20,863 nucleotides of DNA. It comes from an uncultured Leptotrichia sp. (lineage in GTDB: Bacteria; Fusobacteriota; Fusobacteriia; Fusobacteriales; Leptotrichiaceae). Under the pieces are notes generated by a model. That model was not told the DNA's origin. It saw only the letters and a program-made list of their open reading frames with translations, and ran no database searches. A program made the position numbers and the translations under genes. The number at the start of each line of letters is the position of its first letter. Position 1 is the stretch's first letter. The DNA is taken from assembly GCA_938017765.1 (NCBI GenBank), contig CALIJH010000127.1, forward strand, positions 1-20,863, given 5' to 3'. Shown here one piece after another: positions 1-8,425 of this stretch.

Positions 1-6
1 TATAAT
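1..6 (+). promoter_or_regulatory. Possible -10 box upstream of the D,D-carboxypeptidase gene
   Basis: The window opens with TATAAT, 48 bases before the first start codon. If it is a -10 box, transcription would begin near base 12-13 and leave a leader of about 40 bases. The -35 region would lie outside the window, so this rests on a hexamer alone in AT-rich DNA. Confidence 0.25.
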
Positions 7-54
7 AAGAAAATTAAAAAATAAAAAAATTATAGAAGGTGGAAAAAAGATAAA

Positions 55-1194
55 ATGAAAAATTTAAGAAAAGTAAATTTAAGGAAAATGTTTATTATAT
101 TGACAGTTTTTATAATTTCTTCATTTGCTTTTTCAGCAGGAGAAAATTATTATGATTATAAGGCCATTTTAGTAGGAGATACGAAAGGAAATATTTTTAA
201 AGAAGATAATAGTTATGCAGTAAGACCGCTGGCTTCAGTAACAAAGGTCATGACTATAATGCTTACCCTTGATAAAGTACACAGCAGGGAGATTTCCCTT
301 AATGATATGGTTACAGTTTCAGAAACTGCGGCATCAGTTCCTTATGGAATAAAACTGGTGGCAGGAGCCCAGTATACTGTAAGAGATTTGTTGAAAGCGA
401 CTGCTATAAGGTCATCAAATAATGCGGCATATGCTCTTGCAGAATATGTATCTAACGGAAATGTTTATGAATTTGTAAATACGATGAACCAGAAAGCCAG
501 ACAGTTTGGCTGGGATTCATTAAGATTTTGCTCGCCTCATGGGCTTCCGCCAAGTTATACAGGCTCATGTATGGACCAAGGAAATGCGAGAGATCTTTAC
601 AAAATGGCAATGATGGCGATTACTTATAAAGAATATATGAATATAGCCAAAGAATCTACAGATTATATTGACTATGGGAATATAAAACTGACAGCGACAA
701 ATCATCTTTTAGGTAAAGTACAGGGAGTAGACGGGCTAAAAACGGGTTATCACAATGCTGCCGGGTCAAATATAATTCTGACTGCCAGAAGAAATAATGA
801 TAGAATGATAGTTGTTATTCTCGGTTCTACAAAGGCGAAAAATAGGGACGCTATAGGAGAAAAAGAAATAAACGATTATTTCTCCAATAACAGTAATGTT
901 CCTGTGAGCAGAGTATCAGGTAATGTATCAAATAACACCAACACCCAGAAATCTATAAAAATAATAGATAAAAATACCGCAGTTGCTTATGCAAAGATAG
1001 GAAAAGACAAATATACGCTATATCCTTCCGAAGACGTTGTAATAAAAGGAGAGAGAAATTCTGAAAAACCTAAATTGACTTATAAAGTCGCATTAAAGGA
1101 AAATGTTTCCAGAAATGATTTAGGTCAGGTAGTAGGTACATTTGTTGCTACTGACGGTAAGAATGAATATACAGGAGCATTAATAATGAAATAA
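55..1194 (+). CDS. dacA: Serine-type D-alanyl-D-alanine carboxypeptidase (PBP5/DacA family, peptidase S11)
   Basis: Predicted exported enzyme that removes the terminal D-alanine from peptidoglycan pentapeptides. The N-terminus is a signal peptide: a basic start, a hydrophobic run at about residues 12-25, and a likely cleavage after Ala28 (FSA). All three penicillin-binding catalytic motifs are present: SVTK at 61-64 (nucleophile Ser61, Lys64), SSN at 120-122 and KTG at 229-231 within VDGLKTGY. Residues beyond about 300 resemble a short PBP5 C-terminal beta domain. I see no clear C-terminal amphipathic anchor, so attachment to the membrane is uncertain. At 379 residues the length is normal for the family. 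The start at 55 follows a GGTGG at 38-42; Met12 is a weaker alternative because it would cut off the basic part of the signal peptide. murI follows after 19 bases. The family is clear; dacA rather than another S11 paralogue is inferred. Confidence 0.88.
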   Translation: MKNLRKVNLRKMFIILTVFIISSFAFSAGENYYDYKAILVGDTKGNIFKEDNSYAVRPLASVTKVMTIMLTLDKVHSREISLNDMVTVSETAASVPYGIKLVAGAQYTVRDLLKATAIRSSNNAAYALAEYVSNGNVYEFVNTMNQKARQFGWDSLRFCSPHGLPPSYTGSCMDQGNARDLYKMAMMAITYKEYMNIAKESTDYIDYGNIKLTATNHLLGKVQGVDGLKTGYHNAAGSNIILTARRNNDRMIVVILGSTKAKNRDAIGEKEINDYFSNNSNVPVSRVSGNVSNNTNTQKSIKIIDKNTAVAYAKIGKDKYTLYPSEDVVIKGERNSEKPKLTYKVALKENVSRNDLGQVVGTFVATDGKNEYTGALIMK

Positions 1195-1213
1195 TCATAA
1201 AAAAGGAGAAAAG

Positions 1214-1999
1214 ATGTCCATAGGGATTTTTGATTCAGGAGTGGGAGGGCTTACCGTTTTAAAAGAAATCAGGAAAGTCTTGCCCAATGAGAAGATACAT
1301 TATCTGGGAGATATTGCAAGAATTCCTTACGGGGAAAAAACAAAGGAACTGATTGTCAGATATTCAAAGCAGATAACCGAATTTCTGCTTGGAAAAAATG
1401 TAGATGCTATTGTTGTGGCATGCAATACTGCCACTTCCCTTGCTCTTGAGGAGCTGAACAGTACATTTGGGATACCTATTATAGGGGTGATCGACGCAGG
1501 AGTAAGGGCAGCTCTTTATACTACAAAAAGTAATAAAATAGGGGTAATCGGGACAAAAGCCACAATAAATTCTAAAAAATATGAAATCGAGTTAAAAAAA
1601 AGAAACAGGAAAATAGAAGTCTATTCCAAACCATGTCCGTTATTTGTGTCCATTATCGAAGAAGGGATAATAGAAGGGGAAATCGTAAATCTCATAACTA
1701 AGATGTATTTGGATGAATTTAAGGGGAAGATAGATTCCCTTATTTTAGGTTGTACTCATTATCCCCTTTTGAAAAATACAATCAGAAGTCTTTATCCTGA
1801 AATCGAAGTTGTGGATCCCGCAAAAGAAACGGCAGAGGATTTAAAAAAGGTTCTGACGGAGAAAAATTTGCTGAGAAATGACGGAGGAAAAGACTGCGAA
1901 GTGAAATATTATGTAACTGATGAACAGGAAAAATTTAAGCAGATAGGCACAATGTTTCTGAATGAAAATATAGACTATGTGGAGCTTGTAAAATTATAG
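1214..1999 (+). CDS. murI: Glutamate racemase
   Basis: Cytoplasmic, cofactor-independent racemase that turns L-glutamate into the D-glutamate needed for peptidoglycan precursors. The two-cysteine mechanism is visible: Cys70 in VVACNTATS and Cys180 in LGCTHYPLL, with His182 beside the second cysteine. The start region GIFDSGVGGLTVL supplies Asp7 and Ser8 of the substrate pocket. Length (261 residues) is typical. An AAAAGGAG ribosome binding site lies just upstream. The gene sits 19 bases after a wall carboxypeptidase and 14 bases before ruvA, so the three are probably co-transcribed. Confidence 0.96.
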   Translation: MSIGIFDSGVGGLTVLKEIRKVLPNEKIHYLGDIARIPYGEKTKELIVRYSKQITEFLLGKNVDAIVVACNTATSLALEELNSTFGIPIIGVIDAGVRAALYTTKSNKIGVIGTKATINSKKYEIELKKRNRKIEVYSKPCPLFVSIIEEGIIEGEIVNLITKMYLDEFKGKIDSLILGCTHYPLLKNTIRSLYPEIEVVDPAKETAEDLKKVLTEKNLLRNDGGKDCEVKYYVTDEQEKFKQIGTMFLNENIDYVELVKL

Positions 2000-2013
2000 T
2001 AAGGAGATAATGA

Positions 2014-2655
2014 ATGTTTGAATACATATTTGGAGAGCTGACTGTAAAAAAAATTGATTATGTCGCTCTTGATATAAACGGACTTGCCTATAAAATATTT
2101 ATATCATTGAAAACCTTTGAAACACTTGGAGAAGTGGGTCAGGATGAAAAACTCTATACGCATACTCACGTGAAAGAAGATGACATTTCTTTTTACGGAT
2201 TTAAAACCGAAAATGAAAGGGAACTTTTCAAAGCCCTTATAAGTACGAGCGGAGTAGGGCCTAAGCTGGCACTGGCAATTTTGTCCACTTACAATGTAAA
2301 AGATGTTATAGATATAGTTGTTGAGAGCAATTCAAAATTATTTACAAAAGTACCCGGATTAGGGGATAAAAAAGCACAGAAAATAATACTGGATTTAAAA
2401 GATAAGGTTAAAAAGCTGAATATAATAGAAACTTATAATGAAAACGGAGAAATTTCAAGAGGAAAAGTAATAATTTCGGATACATCGAATACAAAAATAT
2501 TATTAATGAAAGAAGATATAAAACTGGCGTTGGAAAGTTTGGGATATGTTAATGCAGATGTTTCCAAATGGATAAAAGACGAGGAGCTTTCAAATATAAA
2601 TGACATCGGAGAAGCTATTAAAACGATATTACAGAAAATTCAAAATAAAAAATAA
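2014..2655 (+). CDS. ruvA: Holliday junction branch migration protein RuvA
   Basis: RuvA tetramers bind four-way DNA junctions and load the RuvB motor during recombinational repair. Three domains can be traced: an OB-fold at about residues 1-63 (start MFEYIFGEL, then VKEDDISFYGF), two helix-hairpin-helix motifs in domain II (TSGVGPKLALAIL at 78-90 and VPGLGDKKAQKI at 113-124), and after a variable linker a C-terminal RuvB-binding domain at about 163-213. The 213-residue length is slightly above the usual of about 200. The ATG follows AAGGAGAT closely. ruvB and ruvC are not in the window, so ruvA is separated from its usual partner here. Confidence 0.95.
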   Translation: MFEYIFGELTVKKIDYVALDINGLAYKIFISLKTFETLGEVGQDEKLYTHTHVKEDDISFYGFKTENERELFKALISTSGVGPKLALAILSTYNVKDVIDIVVESNSKLFTKVPGLGDKKAQKIILDLKDKVKKLNIIETYNENGEISRGKVIISDTSNTKILLMKEDIKLALESLGYVNADVSKWIKDEELSNINDIGEAIKTILQKIQNKK

Positions 2656-2710
2656 CCGTTGCTTTTTCTTTCTTAAAATAACTTCATAATTTATATAAAT
2701 AGAGTTTCGT

Positions 2711-2733
2711 ATTTCAAAAATATTTTTTGAAAT
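2711..2733. repeat. Perfect 10-bp inverted repeat downstream of ruvA
   Basis: Arms ATTTCAAAAA (2711-2720) and TTTTTGAAAT (2724-2733) pair completely around a 3-base centre. No T-tract follows on either strand, so it is not a classical intrinsic terminator. It lies 128 bases before the nagE -35 box. It could be a protein-binding palindrome or chance in AT-rich DNA. The rest of 2656-2960 shows no gene. Confidence 0.4.
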
Positions 2734-2860
2734 GAAAAATAGTTTTGAAAATAATTATAGTTAAAAAAGTAATTTTATTATAAATTCTCAAAATCAGGGT
2801 TTTTGACAAGAAAAATATTAATAAGTTAAAAAAATATATTGAAAAAAATAATTTTAAATA

Positions 2861-2888
2861 TTGACATAATATAAAATCGATATATAAT
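2861..2888 (+). promoter_or_regulatory. Promoter of the nagE-nagB-nagA operon
   Basis: TTGACA (2861-2866), a 16-base spacer and TATAAT (2883-2888) match the housekeeping sigma-factor consensus. Expected start is near 2895, giving a leader of about 66 bases before nagE. Within the leader, CTTTTATAAAAG (2911-2922) is a perfect 12-base palindrome and a candidate operator; no regulator gene for it is visible here. A further TTGACA at 2803-2808 lacks a convincing -10. Confidence 0.7.
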
Positions 2889-2960
2889 ATAATTATAGAA
2901 AGTTTATGTTCTTTTATAAAAGGAGTATGAACAAAAAAGAGGAAAGAGAGTTGGTTTAAA

Positions 2961-4394
2961 ATGATGAAATATTTGCAGAAAATTGGTAAATCGCTAATGT
3001 TACCTGTCGCAGTTTTACCGGCAGCTGCAATACTGCTTGGGATAGGTTACAGACTTGACCCTACGGGCTGGGGTGCAAACAGTCCTGTTGCAGCATTCTT
3101 AATTAAATCGGGAGGGTCAATACTTGATAATATGCCTATATTATTTGCAGTAGGAATAGCAGTGGGAATGTCCAGAGAGAAGGACGGTTCGGCTGCATTG
3201 GCAGGTTTAGTCGGGTTTCTTGTAATAACTACTTTGTTATCAAAAGATTCTGTTGCAGTTTTAACGAAAATCGAACCTGATAAAGTACCTTTAGCATTCA
3301 GTAAAATAAGCAATCCTTTTATAGGAATATTATCGGGAATAATAGCTTCTGAAATATTTAACAGATTTCATAAGACACAATTACCAATGGCTTTGGCGTT
3401 TTTCAGCGGTAAAAGACTGGTTCCTATACTGACAGCAGCGACTATGCTTATACTGTCCCCTGTGCTGTTCTTTATCTGGCCGATAGTATTTGGAGCATTG
3501 GTAACATTCGGAGAGACATTCCTTAAATTAGGACCTTTAGGTGCCGGAGTTTTCGGTTTCTTTAACAGACTGCTCATACCTTTGGGATTACACCATGCTT
3601 TAAATGCAGTTTTCTGGCTTGATATTGCAGGGATTAATGATATAGGAAACTTCCTTGGAGGAACAGGAGAAAAAGGTATAACAGGAATGTATCAGGCAGG
3701 ATTCTTCCCTATTATGATGTTTGGATTGCCGGCAGCGGCATTTGCAATGTATCAGGCAGCAAAGCCCGAGAAAAAGGAACAGATAGCATCGTTAATGATA
3801 GCGGCGGGAGTTACATCATTTGTTACAGGAGTAACAGAGCCTCTTGAGTTTTCATTTATGTTTGTAGCACCTTTATTATATTTTGTTCATGCAGCTTTGA
3901 CAGGAGTGAGCATGTTTATATCGGCATTGATGCACTGGACAGCGGGATTTGGTTTTAGTGCAGGATTTATCGACTTTACTTTTACTTCGGGAATGCCTAT
4001 GGCAAATCATCCTTATATGCTTTTAGTTCAGGGAATAGCATTTGGAGTTTTATATTATTTCTTATTTAAAATATTGATAAGTAAATTTAATTTGGCGACG
4101 CCGGGAAGGGAAGAAGATGAAAACAACGAAGAAGAGCTAAAAATAAAATCTTCAAACAGTAATCATGCAGAAGTGGCGGCAATCATATACGAAGCCTTAG
4201 GCGGAGCGGAAAATATAGTATCTATAGACAATTGTGCAACAAGATTGAGAATAGAAGTAAAAGATGCTACCGTAGTAGATGATAAAAAGATAAAAAAAGT
4301 TTCGGCGGGGATAATAAAGCCGTCCAAAAAAGATGTTCAGGTAATTATAGGACCTTTAGTTGAATTTGTTGCAACAGAGATGAAAAAATTATAA
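2961..4394 (+). CDS. nagE: PTS N-acetylglucosamine-type permease, fused EIIC-EIIB
   Basis: Membrane permease that imports GlcNAc and phosphorylates it to GlcNAc-6-phosphate. Residues about 1-378 form the EIIC channel of the glucose/GlcNAc superfamily, with GLHHALN at 209-215 and GVTEPLEF at 290-297 around the sugar site. After an acidic linker (about 383-400), the EIIB domain carries the phosphorylated cysteine, Cys425, in IDNCATRLR. At 477 residues it ends after EIIB; the E. coli NagE has an additional EIIA domain, so here phosphate must come from a separate EIIA. Substrate is assigned from the start sequence (KYLQKIGKSLMLPVAVLPAA) and from nagB and nagA downstream; a glucose permease is less likely. 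The start could be ATG 2961 or the adjacent ATG 2964. The ribosome binding site is a weak purine run (2939-2950). Confidence 0.9.
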   Translation: MMKYLQKIGKSLMLPVAVLPAAAILLGIGYRLDPTGWGANSPVAAFLIKSGGSILDNMPILFAVGIAVGMSREKDGSAALAGLVGFLVITTLLSKDSVAVLTKIEPDKVPLAFSKISNPFIGILSGIIASEIFNRFHKTQLPMALAFFSGKRLVPILTAATMLILSPVLFFIWPIVFGALVTFGETFLKLGPLGAGVFGFFNRLLIPLGLHHALNAVFWLDIAGINDIGNFLGGTGEKGITGMYQAGFFPIMMFGLPAAAFAMYQAAKPEKKEQIASLMIAAGVTSFVTGVTEPLEFSFMFVAPLLYFVHAALTGVSMFISALMHWTAGFGFSAGFIDFTFTSGMPMANHPYMLLVQGIAFGVLYYFLFKILISKFNLATPGREEDENNEEELKIKSSNSNHAEVAAIIYEALGGAENIVSIDNCATRLRIEVKDATVVDDKKIKKVSAGIIKPSKKDVQVIIGPLVEFVATEMKKL

Positions 4395-4411
4395 AATGTT
4401 ATTTAAAAAAA

Positions 4412-4434
4412 GGGGCTGTCTAAAGGACAGCTCC
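4412..4434 (+). terminator. Hairpin between nagE and nagB (attenuator or RNA-processing element)
   Basis: GGGGCTGTC (4412-4420) pairs with GACAGCTCC (4426-4434) around a 5-base TAAAG loop; all nine pairs form, one as G-U. An A-tract precedes it, and a short TTTT follows only seven bases later (4442-4445). It is strong for a hairpin in such AT-rich DNA but a poor full terminator. Partial termination or protection of the upstream message would set different NagE and NagB levels. Confidence 0.6.
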
Positions 4435-4470
4435 TGAGTAGTTTTCAGATATTAGAATACAGGAGGAAAT

Positions 4471-5304
4471 ATGAGAGTAATAATTTTAAAAAACAGAGAA
4501 GAAATGGGGAAATGGAGTGCCTATAATATCGCAAGGAAAATATTGAAATTTAATCCTACGCCTGACAGACCTTTTGTTTTGGGGCTGCCCACAGGTTCTA
4601 CACCTATTGAAACGTATAAGGAGCTTATAAATCTGTACAATAATCGCGTAATTTCTTTTGAAAACGTCATCACATTCAATATGGACGAATATGTAGGATT
4701 ATCTCCTGAACATAAGCAAAGCTATCATTATTTTATGCACGAAAATTTATTTAAATATATTGATATAAAGCCTGAAAATATAAATATATTGGACGGACTT
4801 GCAAAAGATTTGGAAAAAGAATGTCAGAGATATGAGGATAAGATAAAAAGTGTAGGAGGAATAAGGCTGTTTTTAGGAGGAATAGGCGAAGACGGACATA
4901 TAGCCTTTAATGAACCGGGTTCTTCCCTTGCTTCGAGAACGAGAGATAAGGAGCTGACCTATGATACAATTCTGGCTAATTCGAGATTTTTTGACAATGA
5001 CGTGGACAAAGTCCCTAAATTGGCATTGACAGTAGGGGTAGGGACATTAATGGACTCTCAGGAAATAATGATACTTGCTGACGGATATAGAAAAGCGAGG
5101 GCAGTATATCACGGAATTGAGGGAGGAGTAAATCATCTGTGGACAGTTTCGGCATTGCAGTTACACAGAAGAGCTATCCTCGTTATCGATGAAACGGCGG
5201 CTTCTGACCTGAAAGTAAAGACTTACAGATATTTTAAAGAAATAGAAGCTCATAATTTGGATTTGGAAAAATACAGGGAAGAAATATTTAATTTCAAAAA
5301 ATAG
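4471..5304 (+). CDS. nagB: Glucosamine-6-phosphate deaminase
   Basis: Converts glucosamine-6-phosphate to fructose-6-phosphate and ammonia, feeding amino sugar into glycolysis. Residue numbering runs in register with E. coli NagB: Asp72 in NMDEYVG, and Asp141, His143 and Glu148 in [12 protein letters not shown] form the catalytic set. The phosphate-binding segment LGLPTGSTP lies at 37-45. Residues matching the E. coli GlcNAc-6-phosphate allosteric site (Ser151, Arg158, Lys160) are also present, so allosteric activation is plausible. Length is 277 residues against 266 in E. coli, with the extra residues at the C-terminus. ATG follows AGGAGG. The gene lies downstream of nagE past a hairpin and upstream of nagA. 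Confidence 0.96.
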   Translation: MRVIILKNREEMGKWSAYNIARKILKFNPTPDRPFVLGLPTGSTPIETYKELINLYNNRVISFENVITFNMDEYVGLSPEHKQSYHYFMHENLFKYIDIKPENINILDGLAKDLEKECQRYEDKIKSVGGIRLFLGGIGEDGHIAFNEPGSSLASRTRDKELTYDTILANSRFFDNDVDKVPKLALTVGVGTLMDSQEIMILADGYRKARAVYHGIEGGVNHLWTVSALQLHRRAILVIDETAASDLKVKTYRYFKEIEAHNLDLEKYREEIFNFKK

Positions 5305-5370
5305 ATTTTCAATATAAGTGTACTTAAATAAATGTATATAACGAAAGGAAATCTAAGAAAGGAAAATATT

Positions 5371-6519
5371 ATGATTATAAAAAATGCAAAAATTTTTGAC
5401 GGAGAAAAATTTATAAAAGAAAATACTGTTGTTGTAGAAAATAAAAAAATAAAAAAAGTGATAAAAGAAGCTGATTTGACAAAAGAAGATACTGAAAATC
5501 AGGAGGTACTTGACATAAAAGGGATGACGCTCTCTCCTGGATTTCTGGATTTGCAGTTAAACGGCTGCGGAGGGGTGCTTTTCAATGATGATATATCAGA
5601 AAAAACTTTGGAAATAATGAATGAAACTAATAAAAAATATGGATGTACTTCATTTTTGCCTACACTGATAACATCTCCTGATGAAAAAATAGAAAAAGCT
5701 TTAAATCTTATGAAAGGACTAAAAAACAGAGAAGAAATAGGTGTTTTAGGGCTTCACATAGAGGGACCTTATATAAGTGTTGAAAAAAAGGGGATACATA
5801 GACCTGAATATATAAGAGTTCTGTCAGATGAAATGATACAGAAAATAGCCGACAGTGGACCTGAAGTAACAAGAATAATAACTATAGCTCCTGAAAAAGC
5901 TGAAATAAAACATCTTGAAACATTGAAAAAAGCGGGTATTAATATAGCGATAGGGCATACAAATGCTACTTATAAGGAATGTGTGGAAAAGAAAGATTAT
6001 TTCAACTGTGCGACACATCTGTACAATGCTATGAGTCAGCTAGGGTCAAGAGAACCCGGAGTTATAGGATTTCTATTCAATAATGATACTACAAACTGCG
6101 GAATAATAGTTGACGGATTTCATATGGATTTTGCTTCTGTCGAAATTGCCAAGAAAATATTGAAAGACAGACTGTACCTTGTAACTGACGCTGTAAGTCC
6201 TGCGGGTACTGACAATATGACAGAATTTATGTTTGAAGGTAACAAAGTCTTTTATAAAGACGGAAAATGTTTTTCTCCTACAGGAACATTGGGAGGATCT
6301 GCCCTCGTTATGATAGACGGAATAAAAAATCTTGTTGAGCATGTATATGTTTCTCAGGAGGAAGCACTCAGAATGGCGACTTCATATCCTGCGAAGGCAA
6401 TATCCGTAGATGACAGATATGGATATATAAAAGAGGGTTACACTGCTGATATGACTTATTTTGATGAAAACTATAAAGTAAAAGGTACGATAGCCAAAGG
6501 TAACTTGACGGAATATTAA
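5371..6519 (+). CDS. nagA: N-acetylglucosamine-6-phosphate deacetylase
   Basis: Amidohydrolase that removes acetate from GlcNAc-6-phosphate to give the NagB substrate. Read from ATG 5371 the protein has 382 residues, the same as E. coli NagA. Metal and catalytic residues align: Glu131 (HIEGPY), His196 (GHTNATY), His217 (HLYNAM), His251 and catalytic Asp273 (TDAVSP). The QLNGCGG segment (62-68) replaces the HxH found in other amidohydrolases, as is usual for this family. An upstream in-frame ATG at 5332 would add 13 residues not expected in the family; ATG 5371 is preceded by AAGAAAGGA at suitable spacing and begins with the conserved MIIKNAKIFDG. Last gene of the nag operon. Confidence 0.95.
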   Translation: MIIKNAKIFDGEKFIKENTVVVENKKIKKVIKEADLTKEDTENQEVLDIKGMTLSPGFLDLQLNGCGGVLFNDDISEKTLEIMNETNKKYGCTSFLPTLITSPDEKIEKALNLMKGLKNREEIGVLGLHIEGPYISVEKKGIHRPEYIRVLSDEMIQKIADSGPEVTRIITIAPEKAEIKHLETLKKAGINIAIGHTNATYKECVEKKDYFNCATHLYNAMSQLGSREPGVIGFLFNNDTTNCGIIVDGFHMDFASVEIAKKILKDRLYLVTDAVSPAGTDNMTEFMFEGNKVFYKDGKCFSPTGTLGGSALVMIDGIKNLVEHVYVSQEEALRMATSYPAKAISVDDRYGYIKEGYTADMTYFDENYKVKGTIAKGNLTEY

Positions 6520-6595
6520 ATTTCACATAATTCATATAAAGTTTATATATCCATATAACTGTATATTTGTATATTCATATAAAAGAGGAAAAGAA

Positions 6596-8188
6596 ATGTC
6601 AAACAGTATATTGAGAGAGTTATATAGTATTAAATCGTTGAAATCAAGGAGAAAAAGTACGGTTCTGATATTTTTCTGCTTTCTGACGGGGATTATATCG
6701 GGAGCCGTTGTAGCTTCTTATAGACTACTGCTGGATAAAGTCGCTTATTTGAGAGAAGACTTTATAAAAGAGTTGTCAGCAGGGAAGATAATAGCGGGAC
6801 TACTCATTTTTATTGTAGCAGGAATAACAGTTCAAATGATGCTTTCAAAGTATCCGCTGATTGGAGGAAGCGGTATCCCTCAGGTAAATGGGCTGTTACA
6901 GAAAAAAACTGAATTTAAATGGTTTCCCGAATTGATGTGTAAATTCTGGGGAGGAATTTTTGCCATAGGGGCAGGAATGTCCATGGGAAGAGAAGGACCT
7001 TCCATTCACTTGGGAGCATTAATAGGAGACGGAATAAATAAACTGACCAAAAGGACGAATGTGGAAGAAAAATATCTTGTTACATGTGGAGCAAGTGCGG
7101 GATTGGCAGCAGCGTTCAATGCTCCTCTTGCAGGTGCGATATTTGCTTTGGAAGAGCTGCACAAATTTTTTTCACCTTTACTTTTAGTCTGTGTACTTGT
7201 CGCCAGCGGAGCTTCAAATTATGTTACAAGGTTGATGTTGGGGACAGGAACGGTTTTCCGGCATGATTTTATTTTGCCTGAATATCCGTCGGCAATAGCT
7301 GCTATGACAGCGACGGTTGTTTTTTGCATAATTGCTACAGTATTGGGAAAAGCATTCAGTTTCTTTTTATTATATTTTCAGAGGAAATATAGAGGAATAA
7401 AACTCGATAAATATATAAAAATCTCAATATTTATGGTAATGGCTTATTTTACGGCATTATTTTTCAAGGATATAACAGGAGGCGGACATAATCTGATAGA
7501 AAGAATGTTTCAGGCTGATGTTCCCTTGAAAATATTGGTTGTTATCTTAATTCTAAAATTTTTATATACTATGTTATGTTACGGAACGGGATTTCCCGGA
7601 GGAATATTTTTGCCTATGCTTGTAATAGGGGCATTAATAGGAAAAGTTTACGGAGTAATACTTGTAAATTATTTTTCATTTCCTTATGAATTTACAGTTC
7701 ATTTTATGTTATTGGGAATGGCAGCTTATTTTACTTCAGTGGTAAAAGCTCCAATAACAGGGATTATACTTATACTTGAGATGACAGGGAATTTTTCCTA
7801 TCTGTTTTTACTCGTTATAACAGCCACATTGACTTATGTTTTAAGTGAACTGCTGAAAATGGAGCCGATTTATGAAGTGTTGTTCCAGAATATGTTTCCT
7901 GAAAATCAGACGGAAGAAAAAAATGATGAGGACTTAAAAGGAGAAAACAGGATTGTAACTCTCTTAATTCATGTAGGAGCCGATTCTGAACTGGAAAATA
8001 AAAAAATAAAAGATTTGAATTTGCCGAAAAAACTTCTGATTATGGGAGTTCGTGCCAACGGAAAAGAATATATTCCTGACGGAGAAACAGTAATAAAGAG
8101 CGGAAACCAGCTTGTAATTATAACTGATTACAGGACTGCTCAAAAATATGCCTATAGATTAAAAGAAAAAGGAATAAAAGTGCTGTAA
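6596..8188 (+). CDS. ClC-family chloride transporter, likely Cl-/H+ exchanger, with C-terminal RCK_C/TrkA_C domain
   Basis: Polytopic inner-membrane protein. The three ClC selectivity motifs are present: GSGIP (91-95), GREGP (131-135) and GFPGGIFLP (332-340). Glu133 matches the external gating glutamate of E. coli ClcA, and Glu187 in ALEELHKFF matches the internal proton glutamate, which argues for an exchanger rather than a channel. The pore serine is Ser92, favouring chloride over fluoride. The ClcA pore tyrosine (Tyr445) appears to be Phe400 (EMTGNF). Residues about 455-530 form a soluble RCK_C/TrkA_C domain, a known architecture that may sense a ligand. RBS AGAGGA precedes the ATG. The 76-base gap after nagA is AT-rich with repeated CATATA; a weak TTGACG-N15-CATAAT at 6505-6531 may be its own promoter. 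Confidence 0.9.
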   Translation: MSNSILRELYSIKSLKSRRKSTVLIFFCFLTGIISGAVVASYRLLLDKVAYLREDFIKELSAGKIIAGLLIFIVAGITVQMMLSKYPLIGGSGIPQVNGLLQKKTEFKWFPELMCKFWGGIFAIGAGMSMGREGPSIHLGALIGDGINKLTKRTNVEEKYLVTCGASAGLAAAFNAPLAGAIFALEELHKFFSPLLLVCVLVASGASNYVTRLMLGTGTVFRHDFILPEYPSAIAAMTATVVFCIIATVLGKAFSFFLLYFQRKYRGIKLDKYIKISIFMVMAYFTALFFKDITGGGHNLIERMFQADVPLKILVVILILKFLYTMLCYGTGFPGGIFLPMLVIGALIGKVYGVILVNYFSFPYEFTVHFMLLGMAAYFTSVVKAPITGIILILEMTGNFSYLFLLVITATLTYVLSELLKMEPIYEVLFQNMFPENQTEEKNDEDLKGENRIVTLLIHVGADSELENKKIKDLNLPKKLLIMGVRANGKEYIPDGETVIKSGNQLVIITDYRTAQKYAYRLKEKGIKVL

Positions 8189-8236
8189 ATATTTGATAAA
8201 AAACAGTTGAATTAAAAAAGTTATTAATAAAATGAA

Positions 8237-8389
8237 ATAGGGAGTTGTTTCAAAAGAAAAACTAAAAAAATAACATAAAAAATATGCTTATGAGTTATTC
8301 ATGATTTCACAATATGAAACAGGAAAAGAATAAATATGTTTTTTATGTATTTTATTTATATTTTTTTATTTTTGAAACAACTTCTATTT
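8237..8389. repeat. MITE-like element with terminal inverted repeats
   Basis: The left end AAATAGGGAGTTGTTTC (8235-8251) and right end GAAACAACTTCTATTT (8374-8389) are inverted copies, with an uninterrupted 13-base match AGTTGTTTCAAAA. Imperfect inverted similarity continues inward for roughly 50-60 bases on each side, including an ACATAAAAAA block near the inner ends, so the whole could fold into one long hairpin. No ORF lies inside. The outer sequence resembles ends of insertion sequences in low-GC bacteria. A TA dinucleotide flanks both ends, but no longer target duplication is convincing. It may also end clcA-type gene transcripts. Confidence 0.5.
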
Positions 8390-8425
8390 TTATGAATTTA
8401 TTTGCCTGCAAAAAAATATTTATAC

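Noticed and set aside
4412..4434. Insertion-sequence end (GGGGCTGTC) after nagE
   Set aside because: The first bases look like some IS termini, but the partner arm is only five bases away, making a compact hairpin rather than an element end.
5332..5370. Longer NagA start at ATG 5332
   Set aside because: It adds 13 residues not expected in the family; ATG 5371 has better spacing from AAGAAAGGA and gives 382 residues with catalytic residues in register with E. coli NagA.
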